NCBI GenBank assembly: GCA_964464435.1
Contig: CAYXGE010000049.1
Span: 1-13,899 of the forward strand
Reading direction: 5' to 3'
Origin: CAYXGE01 sp964464435
GTDB taxonomy: Bacteria > Pseudomonadota > Gammaproteobacteria > Burkholderiales > Methylophilaceae
Length of the DNA stretch: 13,899 nt
Part shown: positions 1-6,379 of the stretch, one piece after another
Numbering within the stretch: position 1 is the first letter of the stretch
How the letters are laid out: the number at the start of each line of letters is the position of its first letter
Program-made: the position numbers and the translations under genes
Notes under the pieces: model-generated
The model's database searches: none
Told to the model about the DNA's origin: nothing
What the model saw: only the letters and a program-made list of their open reading frames with translations

Positions 1-973
1 CTTTAACTTGCTCAGTATCCTCGGGTGACATTTGAAAACTAATGCCCAAACTATGGTCTTTTTGCCAAAGATTGTCATATTTAAGCGTGCCGTTAAGCCT
101 TGTTCTGGTGGTATTTTGCGCATAACGGTCATTCAGTTCTAAACTGCCATGTACTGGCAATTTATCTTGTACTTTTAAATCTACCTCTACTTTTCCTGGC
201 GACCTTCCTGGTCTTAACACAGGAGTAACTTGTCTATTTTGCCCTCGATTGACCGTACCTAACTGTTGTTGGGCTAACGTAAAATTGGGTACTTTACCCT
301 CTTCAAACTCTGTAACACGTGATTTAATTTCCGCCAGAGAGGTATATTTTGCATCTTTGATTCGTAAGCGCTCAACACTTCCTTCTGTCACTTTAAGTTT
401 AACCAAACCAGCGTTAACTTCTTGCTGAGGAATACTGACTGATACGGTTAAATAGCCAGCATCTTGGTACACTTTTTCAAGCGCACTGCGCGCTTTTTCT
501 ACATCTTCGATAGTTTTAGCTTCACCCAAAAATGGGTATACAGCCTCTTCTACTTTGCCTTTTGGCAATACCGTATTGCCATCAATTTGAAATTCAAATA
601 CATTGAATTTAGGATTTTCTTCAACCTTACCCACAACATTGGGTTGTACAGACTTAGCTTCTTCAATTTGAGCAACTGACTGTTCTGATGTTAACTGTTC
701 CGTTACTTGTTTCTCTGTCATCAATGTTTCAGTTACAACCTGTTCATTAGATTGCTTTTCTACTAATGTATTTTCAATAGGTGCTGTCTGGCTATCTTCA
801 TTTAATATTGTTTTTTCCAATTGCTCAGTTAATGGCTCGTCTGCAAACGACAACAGCGGATGGATGATCACGCACATCAACATTAATCCATTGATTATTA
901 TCCAGCGATTTTTTAAATTCACATTGTTGTTGTACATGTCTTTAGTAAAACCAAAAAAATTATCTATGAACAT
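1..973 (-). CDS. TpsB-type outer-membrane transporter (FhaC/ShlB/HecB family), partial
   Basis: This gene runs off the left edge, so only the first 324 residues are seen. The product should be an Omp85-superfamily pore that exports a large TpsA partner across the outer membrane. The start at 973 opens a hydrophobic signal segment (about residues 24-44, ending SFA/DE). A long Glu/Gln/Thr-rich linker follows (about 46-118), then a first POTRA domain (about 124-197, FNVFEFQIDGNTVLP to VKLKVTEGSVERL), a second POTRA domain (about 200-270, ending VEVDLKVQDKLP) and the first strands of the beta barrel (from about 273, GSLELNDRYAQNTTRTR). An in-frame ATG at 937 is an equally possible start; neither has a strong ribosome binding site. 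No TpsA gene is seen upstream, so it may lie beyond the left edge. The family call is firm; the substrate is unknown. Confidence 0.88.
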   Translation of the reverse strand, partial: MFIDNFFGFTKDMYNNNVNLKNRWIIINGLMLMCVIIHPLLSFADEPLTEQLEKTILNEDSQTAPIENTLVEKQSNEQVVTETLMTEKQVTEQLTSEQSVAQIEEAKSVQPNVVGKVEENPKFNVFEFQIDGNTVLPKGKVEEAVYPFLGEAKTIEDVEKARSALEKVYQDAGYLTVSVSIPQQEVNAGLVKLKVTEGSVERLRIKDAKYTSLAEIKSRVTEFEEGKVPNFTLAQQQLGTVNRGQNRQVTPVLRPGRSPGKVEVDLKVQDKLPVHGSLELNDRYAQNTTRTRLNGTLKYDNLWQKDHSLGISFQMSPEDTEQVK

Positions 974-1029
974 TATGCGAAAGTAATGTTGCAGGCTGAT
1001 GAATGAATAAACACTTTTGCTCTAAATGC

Positions 1030-1061
1030 AAAAAACACACTCCCTTTTGAGGAGTGTGTTT
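1030..1061 (-). terminator. Rho-independent terminator after the 494-residue secreted protein gene
   Basis: A perfect 11-bp inverted repeat (AAACACACTCC at 1033-1043, GGAGTGTGTTT at 1051-1061) encloses a 7-nt loop. Read on the minus strand the stem is followed by a run of six T (1030-1035, partly within the stem). It sits about 40 bp past the stop of the gene ending at 1099 and before the transporter gene starting at 973. The transporter therefore probably has its own promoter or depends on read-through. Confidence 0.85.
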
Positions 1062-1067
1062 GTGATG

Positions 1068-1094
1068 AATTTAAATGTAATTCACATTTAAATT
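1068..1094 (-). repeat. AT-rich inverted repeat just past a stop codon
   Basis: AATTTAAATGT (1068-1078) and ACATTTAAATT (1084-1094) form a perfect 11-bp inverted repeat with a 5-nt loop. It begins 4 nt after the stop codon of the gene ending at 1099 and precedes the GC-richer terminator. It may be an extra 3'-end hairpin protecting the transcript or helping termination. No role is proven. Confidence 0.6.
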
Positions 1095-1098
1095 GTAA

Positions 1099-2583
1099 TT
1101 ACTCAGTTAACAATACTGGTGCGCAGTTGTTACCTAAGTTAGTCATTTTTGCTACTTGTTGGCCAGATGTACAGCTAGAACCAGAAATTGGGCTCAATGT
1201 TAAGCCACGTGGTAATTGAGCACAGTTAGTTGTGCCTACTAATGCAGCACTAATTTGACCAACGATATCACCGGCAAATGTACCAGCAGGTGCTGAATTG
1301 GCAGTAAAGCTATGCAACTCAATGTGGAATGGATACTGAGCATTTGTAGCTGTTACGCGTGCATTCACAACATCACCAGCTTCTGGGTGTACACCTTCAA
1401 CTTTAATAAAGCGATAACCATTTTGACCACCAGTTGGAGTTTCAACACGCCAATCGTTTTCTGCTGAGATTACGCCAATAGCAAAACTGTCAGCAGCCGC
1501 TGCGTTTGATGCTGTAGTAATACGTGTTTTTACGTTACCTGTACCAGAACCTTCAAAAACTTCAAATGTTGGTGTTGAATCACCTGCGGCAGCTGGATTT
1601 AAGCTAGCTGAGGCTCCTGAACCACATGGATTATTTAAGAAGAAAGCATTTGAGCTTGCTTGAGAACCAGAAGTTTGCACACGGCGTGCAACAATTACTT
1701 TTTTACCAGATGCAGCTGCAGCACCAACCAATGGTGTCCAGTTTTGGTATGTACCACCTTGAGATACTAATGATGCATATTGTGCTTTACTAATTGTAGG
1801 AGCATTAGCTGGGTCAAAGTTTGGATCTAAAGCATCTGTATTAGCAGCAATACCTTGCTTAACTTGCATAGCACGGTATAAAGGACGGCTCACCACCACA
1901 CCAAACACTTGACCAACACCTACAGCAGAATCTGTACCTACTGAAGATACATCACCACCGCCAATAGCAGCTGGGAACAATGAACCTTCAACGTCTGAAA
2001 AACCACCTACTGGCAAGGCTGGAGCTAAAGAATCTGCAGCAACAGCAGCGGCATTCGCTGCATTACCTGCTGGCGTTGCAATTGCGTTTGATGGCAATGC
2101 AGCACCAACTAATGTACAACCCTTGTTTACTGCTGCACTGTTTTGTGGGTTTGTTGAATCAGTATATGTCAAAGTGCCAGTACAGCCATTGCCTGTGCCC
2201 ACAAATTTTACGCGGGCTAATTTTGTACCCGCTGTGTGTGGTGTAAATGCATTGAGTGAACCACCATCTAAAGTATGGTACAACACAGAAACTACGCCAC
2301 CACGTGTGCATGCGTATGCAGTAAAGTTGCCCAATGAGCCTGGCGTTACGTTAGTGTTTGTTGATGCCTGGGTTGTAAAAATAGCATTTGTCGTTGCATC
2401 ACAACCCGCTGCCCAGCCCTCGTAAACAGTTTTAGTTGGTGCTGTAGCGCCTGAGATCCAAGCTTGTTGTAAAGTACCAGCTGATTGTGCTGCTGAAATT
2501 TGTGCTGCCGTTACAGGTGCAGCAAATACTTGTGAAGCCGCCACTAAGCCTGCAATTGCTAATGCGATTTGAGTTAATTTCAT
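1099..2583 (-). CDS. Secreted cysteine-containing protein, 494 aa, function unknown
   Basis: The protein begins with a clear Sec signal peptide (MKLTQIALAIAGLVAASQVFA, cleavage near residue 21-22), so it is periplasmic or exported. The mature chain is rich in Ala, Gly, Thr and Asn. It has eight cysteines (C61, C92, C134, C156, C320, C454, C471, C487), an even number compatible with four disulfides. An early WISGATAPTKTVYEGW segment resembles the opening of a group of betaproteobacterial secreted proteins loosely related to phosphate-binding PstS-like folds; this is recalled from family style and is only suggestive. No PEP-CTERM anchor, lipobox or catalytic motif is visible. A good ribosome binding site (GGAG, 7 nt before ATG) fixes the start. 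The gene lies 83 bp after a PEP-CTERM gene and ends in a strong terminator. Confidence 0.85.
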   Translation of the reverse strand: MKLTQIALAIAGLVAASQVFAAPVTAAQISAAQSAGTLQQAWISGATAPTKTVYEGWAAGCDATTNAIFTTQASTNTNVTPGSLGNFTAYACTRGGVVSVLYHTLDGGSLNAFTPHTAGTKLARVKFVGTGNGCTGTLTYTDSTNPQNSAAVNKGCTLVGAALPSNAIATPAGNAANAAAVAADSLAPALPVGGFSDVEGSLFPAAIGGGDVSSVGTDSAVGVGQVFGVVVSRPLYRAMQVKQGIAANTDALDPNFDPANAPTISKAQYASLVSQGGTYQNWTPLVGAAAASGKKVIVARRVQTSGSQASSNAFFLNNPCGSGASASLNPAAAGDSTPTFEVFEGSGTGNVKTRITTASNAAAADSFAIGVISAENDWRVETPTGGQNGYRFIKVEGVHPEAGDVVNARVTATNAQYPFHIELHSFTANSAPAGTFAGDIVGQISAALVGTTNCAQLPRGLTLSPISGSSCTSGQQVAKMTNLGNNCAPVLLTE

Positions 2584-2609
2584 GAGATTTCTCCAAAAAA
2601 AGTTCCTTT

Positions 2610-2637
2610 AATGGCAGAAAACAAAGTTTCTGCCATT
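2610..2637 (-). terminator. Intercistronic hairpin between PEP-CTERM gene and 494-aa gene
   Basis: AATGGCAGAAA (2610-2620) and TTTCTGCCATT (2627-2637) pair perfectly over 11 bp with a 6-nt loop. On the minus strand the nearest T run (seven T, at the ribosome binding site of the next gene) comes 8 nt after the stem rather than directly after it. It may therefore be a partial terminator or an mRNA-stability/processing hairpin that sets different expression for the two flanking genes. Confidence 0.55.
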
Positions 2638-2666
2638 ACGATTTAATTTAAATCTAGGTAGTAATA

Positions 2667-3473
2667 TTAAGCTTGGTTACGGCTACGACGACGTGCAACA
2701 AAACCCATTAAACCAAGACCAGCTACCATCATCGCCCATGTATCTGCTTCTGGCACTGGTGTTGTCATATAAGTTAATACGCCGTCAGTACCTAAAGTAA
2801 ATTTAGCATCGTTAGCAAATATGAGAGTTGTCATTGGAGATAAATTTGAAGCTGGATTTGTCGCTTGTGCAACACGTAAGCTAGTACCGATATTACCCAA
2901 TGCTACAGGACCCGTGTTGTTGTTTTTGTTACCATTGTAGAAAAATGTTGCTGGGACTGAAAATGAAGCACCATTATCAACAACGTTCATATTACTAACA
3001 CCACCAGCACCAAACGCAGCATTAGCAACGTAAGTGTCGTGGTTACCTAATGCAGTAATTAATGCTGTACCAGTAGTTGAAGCACCTGCAGATGCATAGG
3101 TTGTAATATAACCACGTGAACCTGCGCCTGCGCCTAAGTTATCTGCAGCTAAAATACCAAAATTAGTATTTGCGAGTGTTGCGGTTTGAAAAAATGAGTT
3201 CCATGCATTTGCGTAATCACCTTGGCTTAAATTCCAAGAAAATACTGTACCTAATGCTGTTACGTTGGTAACAGTACCAGCAGCAGCTACTTGGTTAAAA
3301 TCAGCATAGTTTTTACCTAAGTCAAAAGTTGCAGAAATGTTTGCAACTTTATCAATTAAAGTAAGAATAAAAGAACCGTTTCCTGTTGATGCAGCATCAA
3401 CACCAGCGTGCGCTGGTACTGAAACAGCAACCAAAGATAAAGCAACTGCTAATGCTTTAAGTTGAAATTTCAT
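2667..3473 (-). CDS. PEP-CTERM sorting-domain protein, paralogue 1
   Basis: This 268-residue exported protein has a Sec signal peptide (MKFQLKALAVALSLVAVSVPAHA) and a C-terminal PEP-CTERM signal: VPEADTWAMM, then a hydrophobic stretch (VAGLGLMGFVA), then RRRSRNQA. Exosortase systems recognise such signals and process the protein for delivery to the outer surface or matrix. The middle is Ala/Gly/Asn/Thr-rich, lacks cysteine, and carries GNGSFILTLIDKVANISATFDL near its start. The reading frame opens upstream at 3503, but the ribosome binding site GGGAG (3481-3485) lies 7 nt before the ATG at 3473 (4 nt before another at 3476), so 3473 is preferred. It is clearly homologous over its whole length to the gene at 3696-4544. 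A palindrome lies 122 bp upstream. The biochemical role is unknown. Confidence 0.88.
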   Translation of the reverse strand: MKFQLKALAVALSLVAVSVPAHAGVDAASTGNGSFILTLIDKVANISATFDLGKNYADFNQVAAAGTVTNVTALGTVFSWNLSQGDYANAWNSFFQTATLANTNFGILAADNLGAGAGSRGYITTYASAGASTTGTALITALGNHDTYVANAAFGAGGVSNMNVVDNGASFSVPATFFYNGNKNNNTGPVALGNIGTSLRVAQATNPASNLSPMTTLIFANDAKFTLGTDGVLTYMTTPVPEADTWAMMVAGLGLMGFVARRRSRNQA

Positions 3474-3594
3474 CATAAAACTCCCTAAAAAATTAAAAAA
3501 CAAAAAAATTCCCGTACTACTTAACGCCTAACCAACTTCTTTTAAGCGATGTGAGCAATTTACAGCCCTGCTATGACACCGTTTTAAATCTAAA

Positions 3595-3610
3595 TAGTCT
3601 GTATGGACTA
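3595..3610. promoter_or_regulatory. Palindromic candidate operator (TAGTCTGTATGGACTA)
   Basis: TAGTC (3595-3599) and GACTA (3606-3610) form an inverted repeat, extended by one imperfect T/G position on the inner side. It lies 122 bp before the start at 3473 and closely matches the perfect palindrome at 4647-4666. The shared form on the coding strand is TAGTCCATWCRGACTA. It is a likely binding site for a dimeric regulator, most simply the EpsA-like protein encoded at 4703-5497; this assignment is inference. Confidence 0.6.
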
Positions 3611-3659
3611 GTTCACTGCAAATTCATTTGATGCTTTTGTTACTTCAAAAATATTCAAA

Positions 3660-3686
3660 GTTGTTATCATTAATATCAATAACAAC
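3660..3686 (-). terminator. Possible weak terminator after PEP-CTERM paralogue 2
   Basis: GTTGTTAT (3660-3667) and ATAACAAC (3679-3686) can pair over 8 bp with an 11-nt loop, 9 bp past the stop of the gene ending at 3696. On the minus strand a T-rich but interrupted stretch follows (TTTGAATATTTTTG). The low GC and the broken T run make it a weak candidate, though its position between the two PEP-CTERM genes fits separate transcription units. Confidence 0.4.
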
Positions 3687-3695
3687 CACCTACAT

Positions 3696-4544
3696 TTAAC
3701 CTAAAGTGGCTCGCTTCTTCCTAGTCACAATACTCATTGCAAGCAGACCAAACAGCATCATTGCCCATGTTTCCGGCTCTGGAATATCCCCAACAATCGG
3801 CGCATCGGTTCCATAAGTCAGCACACCATTCGCACCAAGCAAAAATTTGGCGTTATTTCCGTAGATATTGACAGTAGATGAAGCAAAGCTAGAAGACCCC
3901 GTCAACACTTGAGCCACAGCTAAGCTTTCACCGATAGCACCCATTACAGAGGGTCCAGTACCATTTGCTTTACCAGAGGCTGAAAAATAATTACCTGCAT
4001 AAGCATCACCATCTATTGCAACGCTAGAACCGTTTGCGGTAATAGAATGGTTTTGAAAAAGTACAAAATCACTGGAGATATTGCTGTTGATATAAAAGTC
4101 TTGAAAATCGCCAATGGCTGCCAATAAGCCGCTTGTTGCTAATACGTTGCCTGCTGTTTTGTAAGTGGTAACAAAACCCGCCATTCCTGCGCCACCTGAA
4201 CCAATCCACCCATCCGCCGCAGTAATGGCGTATTGCGTGTTTGCCAAGCTTGCACTGGCTAAATATTGATTCCAAGCTGGTGCATAAGATGGAGTTGAAG
4301 ATAAATTCCAAGAAATATTGACACCACGATTTGAAATACCACTGTTTGCATGTGACGCACCAAAGACATTAAAGTCACTATAGTTTCTGCCTAAGTCAAA
4401 ACTTGCAGAGACATTTGCTGTTCTATCTAAAAGCGTAAGTATTAATGAACCATTGCCACTAAAAGCACTGTCGATAGCTGCTGAAGCAGTATTTGCCGTA
4501 AGCAACACTGATGACAGGATTAAAGCTTTAAACATAGGCTTCAT
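3696..4544 (-). CDS. PEP-CTERM sorting-domain protein, paralogue 2
   Basis: This 282-residue exported protein starts with a signal peptide (MKPMFKALILSSVLLTANTASA) and ends with a standard PEP-CTERM signal: IPEPETWAMM, hydrophobic LFGLLAMSIV, basic TRKKRATLG. It shares with the 2667-3473 product the N-terminal GNGS-ILTL-D--AN-SA-FDLG-NY-DFN pattern, a central ITAADG---G-GAG segment, TGP--MG-IG-SL-VAQ, and the pre-anchor NAKFLLGANGVLTYGT. The two arose by duplication. It has no cysteine and no catalytic motif. Expected fate is exosortase processing and surface or matrix localisation; no exosortase gene is in the window. The ribosome binding site is weak (AAAGTGA). A perfect 20-bp palindrome lies 103 bp upstream, between this gene and the regulator gene. 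Confidence 0.88.
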   Translation of the reverse strand: MKPMFKALILSSVLLTANTASAAIDSAFSGNGSLILTLLDRTANVSASFDLGRNYSDFNVFGASHANSGISNRGVNISWNLSSTPSYAPAWNQYLASASLANTQYAITAADGWIGSGGAGMAGFVTTYKTAGNVLATSGLLAAIGDFQDFYINSNISSDFVLFQNHSITANGSSVAIDGDAYAGNYFSASGKANGTGPSVMGAIGESLAVAQVLTGSSSFASSTVNIYGNNAKFLLGANGVLTYGTDAPIVGDIPEPETWAMMLFGLLAMSIVTRKKRATLG

Positions 4545-4646
4545 AATTCACTTTCATATTAATTTGTCGTTTCATCAAGGAAATGATGTACGAACGACTT
4601 TTATCTATGAATTATGAGGAAGCAATATTAAGTGCCGTTTTTTGTT

Positions 4647-4666
4647 TATAGTCCGAATGGACTATA
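4647..4666. promoter_or_regulatory. Perfect 20-bp palindromic candidate operator
   Basis: TATAGTCC (4647-4654) and GGACTATA (4659-4666) are exact inverse complements around a 4-nt centre GAAT. The length and symmetry resemble sites bound by LuxR-type dimers. It lies 103 bp before the start of the PEP-CTERM gene at 4544 and just past the end of the LuxR-type regulator gene. A second copy precedes the other PEP-CTERM paralogue. Direct repression of or activation by the neighbouring regulator is inferred, not shown. Confidence 0.68.
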
Positions 4667-4702
4667 TAAATGCTTTTTTAGATTTTTAAAACAGTGAATG
4701 AT

Positions 4703-5497
4703 CTATTTTAAAATTTTGATTAGGCCTAGCTTAGTGGCTTTAATAGCAGCTTGACTTCTGTTTTGAACATTGAGTTTTCTTAAAATATTTTGCACGTGAT
4801 TTTTAACAGTTAGTTGACTGATATCCAATATAGATGAAATTTCCCAATTGGTTTTTCCCATATGCAACCATTGCAAAATCTCTGACTCACGCTTGGTCAT
4901 CATATTACTAACTGTGGCAGCATCTAGAACGATATTGCTTTTGGTGCTCGTTACCCTGACCAATGCGCAATGCAAATGTGGCACCAATAACTCTACGATA
5001 TTACCAAGGTTGATGCTTGGAGCGGCTTGCAACCTCGCAAAGATGACGATACTTGATACTCTGTTTTGATTATCCCCAAATCCATGAATAACAAAATTTC
5101 TAAGTTCAGATTTTTTTAGTACAGCTTCATCTATTTGGGCAACATTAAAATGCTCGCTTGAGTTTGCATAAGGTTGCTCAGTAACAAATAAGGGCAAGCT
5201 ATCTTCGCGCCAGCGTCTTACCAATGAATTAATTAATCCTTTTTCCTGTTCAATCAAACACGTAAATTGCTCTTCTTTAAAATAACGGGCGCTTGTAAAA
5301 TACTCGAAATGAAATGCCTCATGATCTGAAGTTTTGATGCCAAAAATCATCACCTCATGCGGCAGCAGAAATTGCAATTCACCCTGAAGCCAATTAAATA
5401 AGTGGGTTCTTTGCGTAATACGCAAAGATTCGGTAATGACGTCCATAAATACATGGCGTTGCTCTGCATTCAAGCAATCGTTACTATTTTCAGACAT
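4703..5497 (-). CDS. epsA: LuxR-family transcriptional regulator, EpsA-like (exopolysaccharide/PEP-CTERM associated)
   Basis: This 264-residue protein has an N-terminal sensory or dimerisation region (about residues 15-185) with the sequence style of EpsA, the LuxR-type regulator of methanolan synthesis genes in Methylobacillus (THLFNWLQGELQFLLPHEVM, FTSARYF, LVRRWRE). A C-terminal LuxR/NarL helix-turn-helix follows (about 200-255, MTKRESEILQWLHMGKTNWEIS, recognition helix near QLTVKNHVQNILRKLNV). The N-terminal part shows no response-receiver aspartate pattern. Proteins of this type are commonly found with exosortase/PEP-CTERM and exopolysaccharide loci, which fits the two PEP-CTERM genes just downstream on the same strand. 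No upstream in-frame alternative start exists before a stop, and the ATG lacks a strong ribosome binding site. The family is confident; the epsA name is an assignment by resemblance. Confidence 0.85.
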   Translation of the reverse strand: MSENSNDCLNAEQRHVFMDVITESLRITQRTHLFNWLQGELQFLLPHEVMIFGIKTSDHEAFHFEYFTSARYFKEEQFTCLIEQEKGLINSLVRRWREDSLPLFVTEQPYANSSEHFNVAQIDEAVLKKSELRNFVIHGFGDNQNRVSSIVIFARLQAAPSINLGNIVELLVPHLHCALVRVTSTKSNIVLDAATVSNMMTKRESEILQWLHMGKTNWEISSILDISQLTVKNHVQNILRKLNVQNRSQAAIKATKLGLIKILK

Positions 5498-5615
5498 TTC
5501 GTTTTGGAATAGGATATTAATAATCGTTCTTCTAATATTTTTTCATCCCTTATTTTTCACTAATATGGTGACAATATGATTAACGCTATATGTATTTTTG
5601 TTTACAAAAATATAA

Positions 5616-5625
5616 CAACGGACTA
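5616..5625. promoter_or_regulatory. Half-site of the TAGTCC/GGACTA motif in the divergent intergenic region
   Basis: GGACTAGTTC at 5620-5629 matches 10 bp identically at 3605-3614, the outer half of the palindrome before PEP-CTERM paralogue 1. The opposite half is not conserved here. It lies 123 bp before the regulator start at 5497, the same distance as the operator-like palindromes from their genes, and 127 bp before the plus-strand gene at 5752. It could mark weak autoregulation. The rest of 5498-5751 is AT-rich with no ORF or clear promoter that I can support. Confidence 0.35.
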
Positions 5626-5751
5626 GTTCTTTTTTTAATTCACCATTGATTAAATAGTTGATGAAAATAGATGCGGGTAGTATTAGCTTAATTTTTTATC
5701 ATTTATTGCTTTAAATATTATTTTGTAACATTCAACAAGCAGAATAGTGTT

Positions 5752-6330
5752 ATGAAAGAATATTTTGCAAAATGCCTGTGCGTATTGTTACTAACAAATT
5801 GCGGCTTAACTAAGGCAGATGTTTATATTGATACATCGGGTGATGAAATCAAAATAAGCAATGTCACGAATTTAGAGCATTACGATATTAGAATTACTGA
5901 GTTAGAAAAAACAAGCTCTCCTCAGCCTTCAAATTCAATAAATACACTCCCTTATCATGAATATGTGGCAATAGCCGCGCAAAAGTTTGCCATTGAACCT
6001 GCGCTATTGCACGCTGTGATTGCAGTTGAATCCAATCACAACCCTAGAGCAAAATCTCAAAAAGGGGCTTATGGATTAATGCAGTTAATGCCAAAAACTT
6101 CAAAGTATTTAAGCGTTAAAAACAAACAAGACCCTAAACAAAATATTATGGCCGGTGCTCGCTACTTACGTGAACTGATGAATACTTTTAATGATGATAT
6201 GCAACTCACGTTAGCCGCCTATAATGCCGGGCCTGCAACCGTAATTAAATATGGCAGAAAAATACCGCCATATAAAGAAACGCAAGCATATATTCAAAAA
6301 GTGATGCAGTTTTATCAACAACATTCTTAA
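5752..6330 (+). CDS. Periplasmic lytic transglycosylase (SLT domain)
   Basis: This 192-residue protein is expected to cleave the glycan backbone of peptidoglycan between MurNAc and GlcNAc, leaving anhydro-MurNAc ends. It has a signal peptide (about residues 1-22, ending TKA/DV; the LTNC segment is not a good lipobox because N precedes C) and a short spacer. The SLT catalytic domain spans about residues 68-190, with the catalytic Glu in AVESNHNP (E93), GAYGLMQLMP (105-114) and AAYNAGP (155-161). All three signature motifs are intact. No strong ribosome binding site precedes the ATG. It is the only plus-strand gene and converges on the pseudopilin end of the secretion operon. Such enzymes often accompany envelope-spanning machines, so a role in letting the secretin through the wall is plausible but inferred. 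Confidence 0.92.
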   Translation: MKEYFAKCLCVLLLTNCGLTKADVYIDTSGDEIKISNVTNLEHYDIRITELEKTSSPQPSNSINTLPYHEYVAIAAQKFAIEPALLHAVIAVESNHNPRAKSQKGAYGLMQLMPKTSKYLSVKNKQDPKQNIMAGARYLRELMNTFNDDMQLTLAAYNAGPATVIKYGRKIPPYKETQAYIQKVMQFYQQHS

Positions 6331-6348
6331 ACAACGCATTTATTCTTA

Positions 6349-6375
6349 CCTTAACGGATTGTATTCACGTTAAGG
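6349..6375. terminator. Possible bidirectional hairpin between convergent genes
   Basis: CCTTAACG (6349-6356) and CGTTAAGG (6368-6375) pair over 8 bp with an 11-nt loop, within the 49 bp separating the transglycosylase stop (6330) from the pseudopilin stop (6380). No good T run follows on either strand. Position argues for a terminator serving both genes; the sequence alone is modest support. Confidence 0.45.
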
Positions 6376-6379
6376 CCCG

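Noticed and set aside
464..679. Plus-strand ORF of 71 codons
   Set aside because: It lies antisense inside the TpsB transporter gene, whose frame shows clear POTRA domains; the ORF has no recognisable domain.
1980..2425. Two plus-strand ORFs of 88 and 100 codons
   Set aside because: Both are antisense to the signal-peptide-bearing 494-residue protein gene, overlap each other and look like frame shadows.
3474..3503. Upstream start at 3503 for PEP-CTERM paralogue 1
   Set aside because: The ribosome binding site lies inside this extension, directly before the ATG pair at 3476/3473, and the shorter form yields a standard signal peptide.
3555..4636. Possible sigma-54 promoters before the PEP-CTERM genes (GGCAC-TTGCT at 4622-4636, GGGCT-TTGCT at 3554-3568)
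   Set aside because: PEP-CTERM genes in some betaproteobacteria are sigma-54 dependent, but the first has the GG-to-GC spacing one base too long and the second has a poor -24 element; not enough to call.
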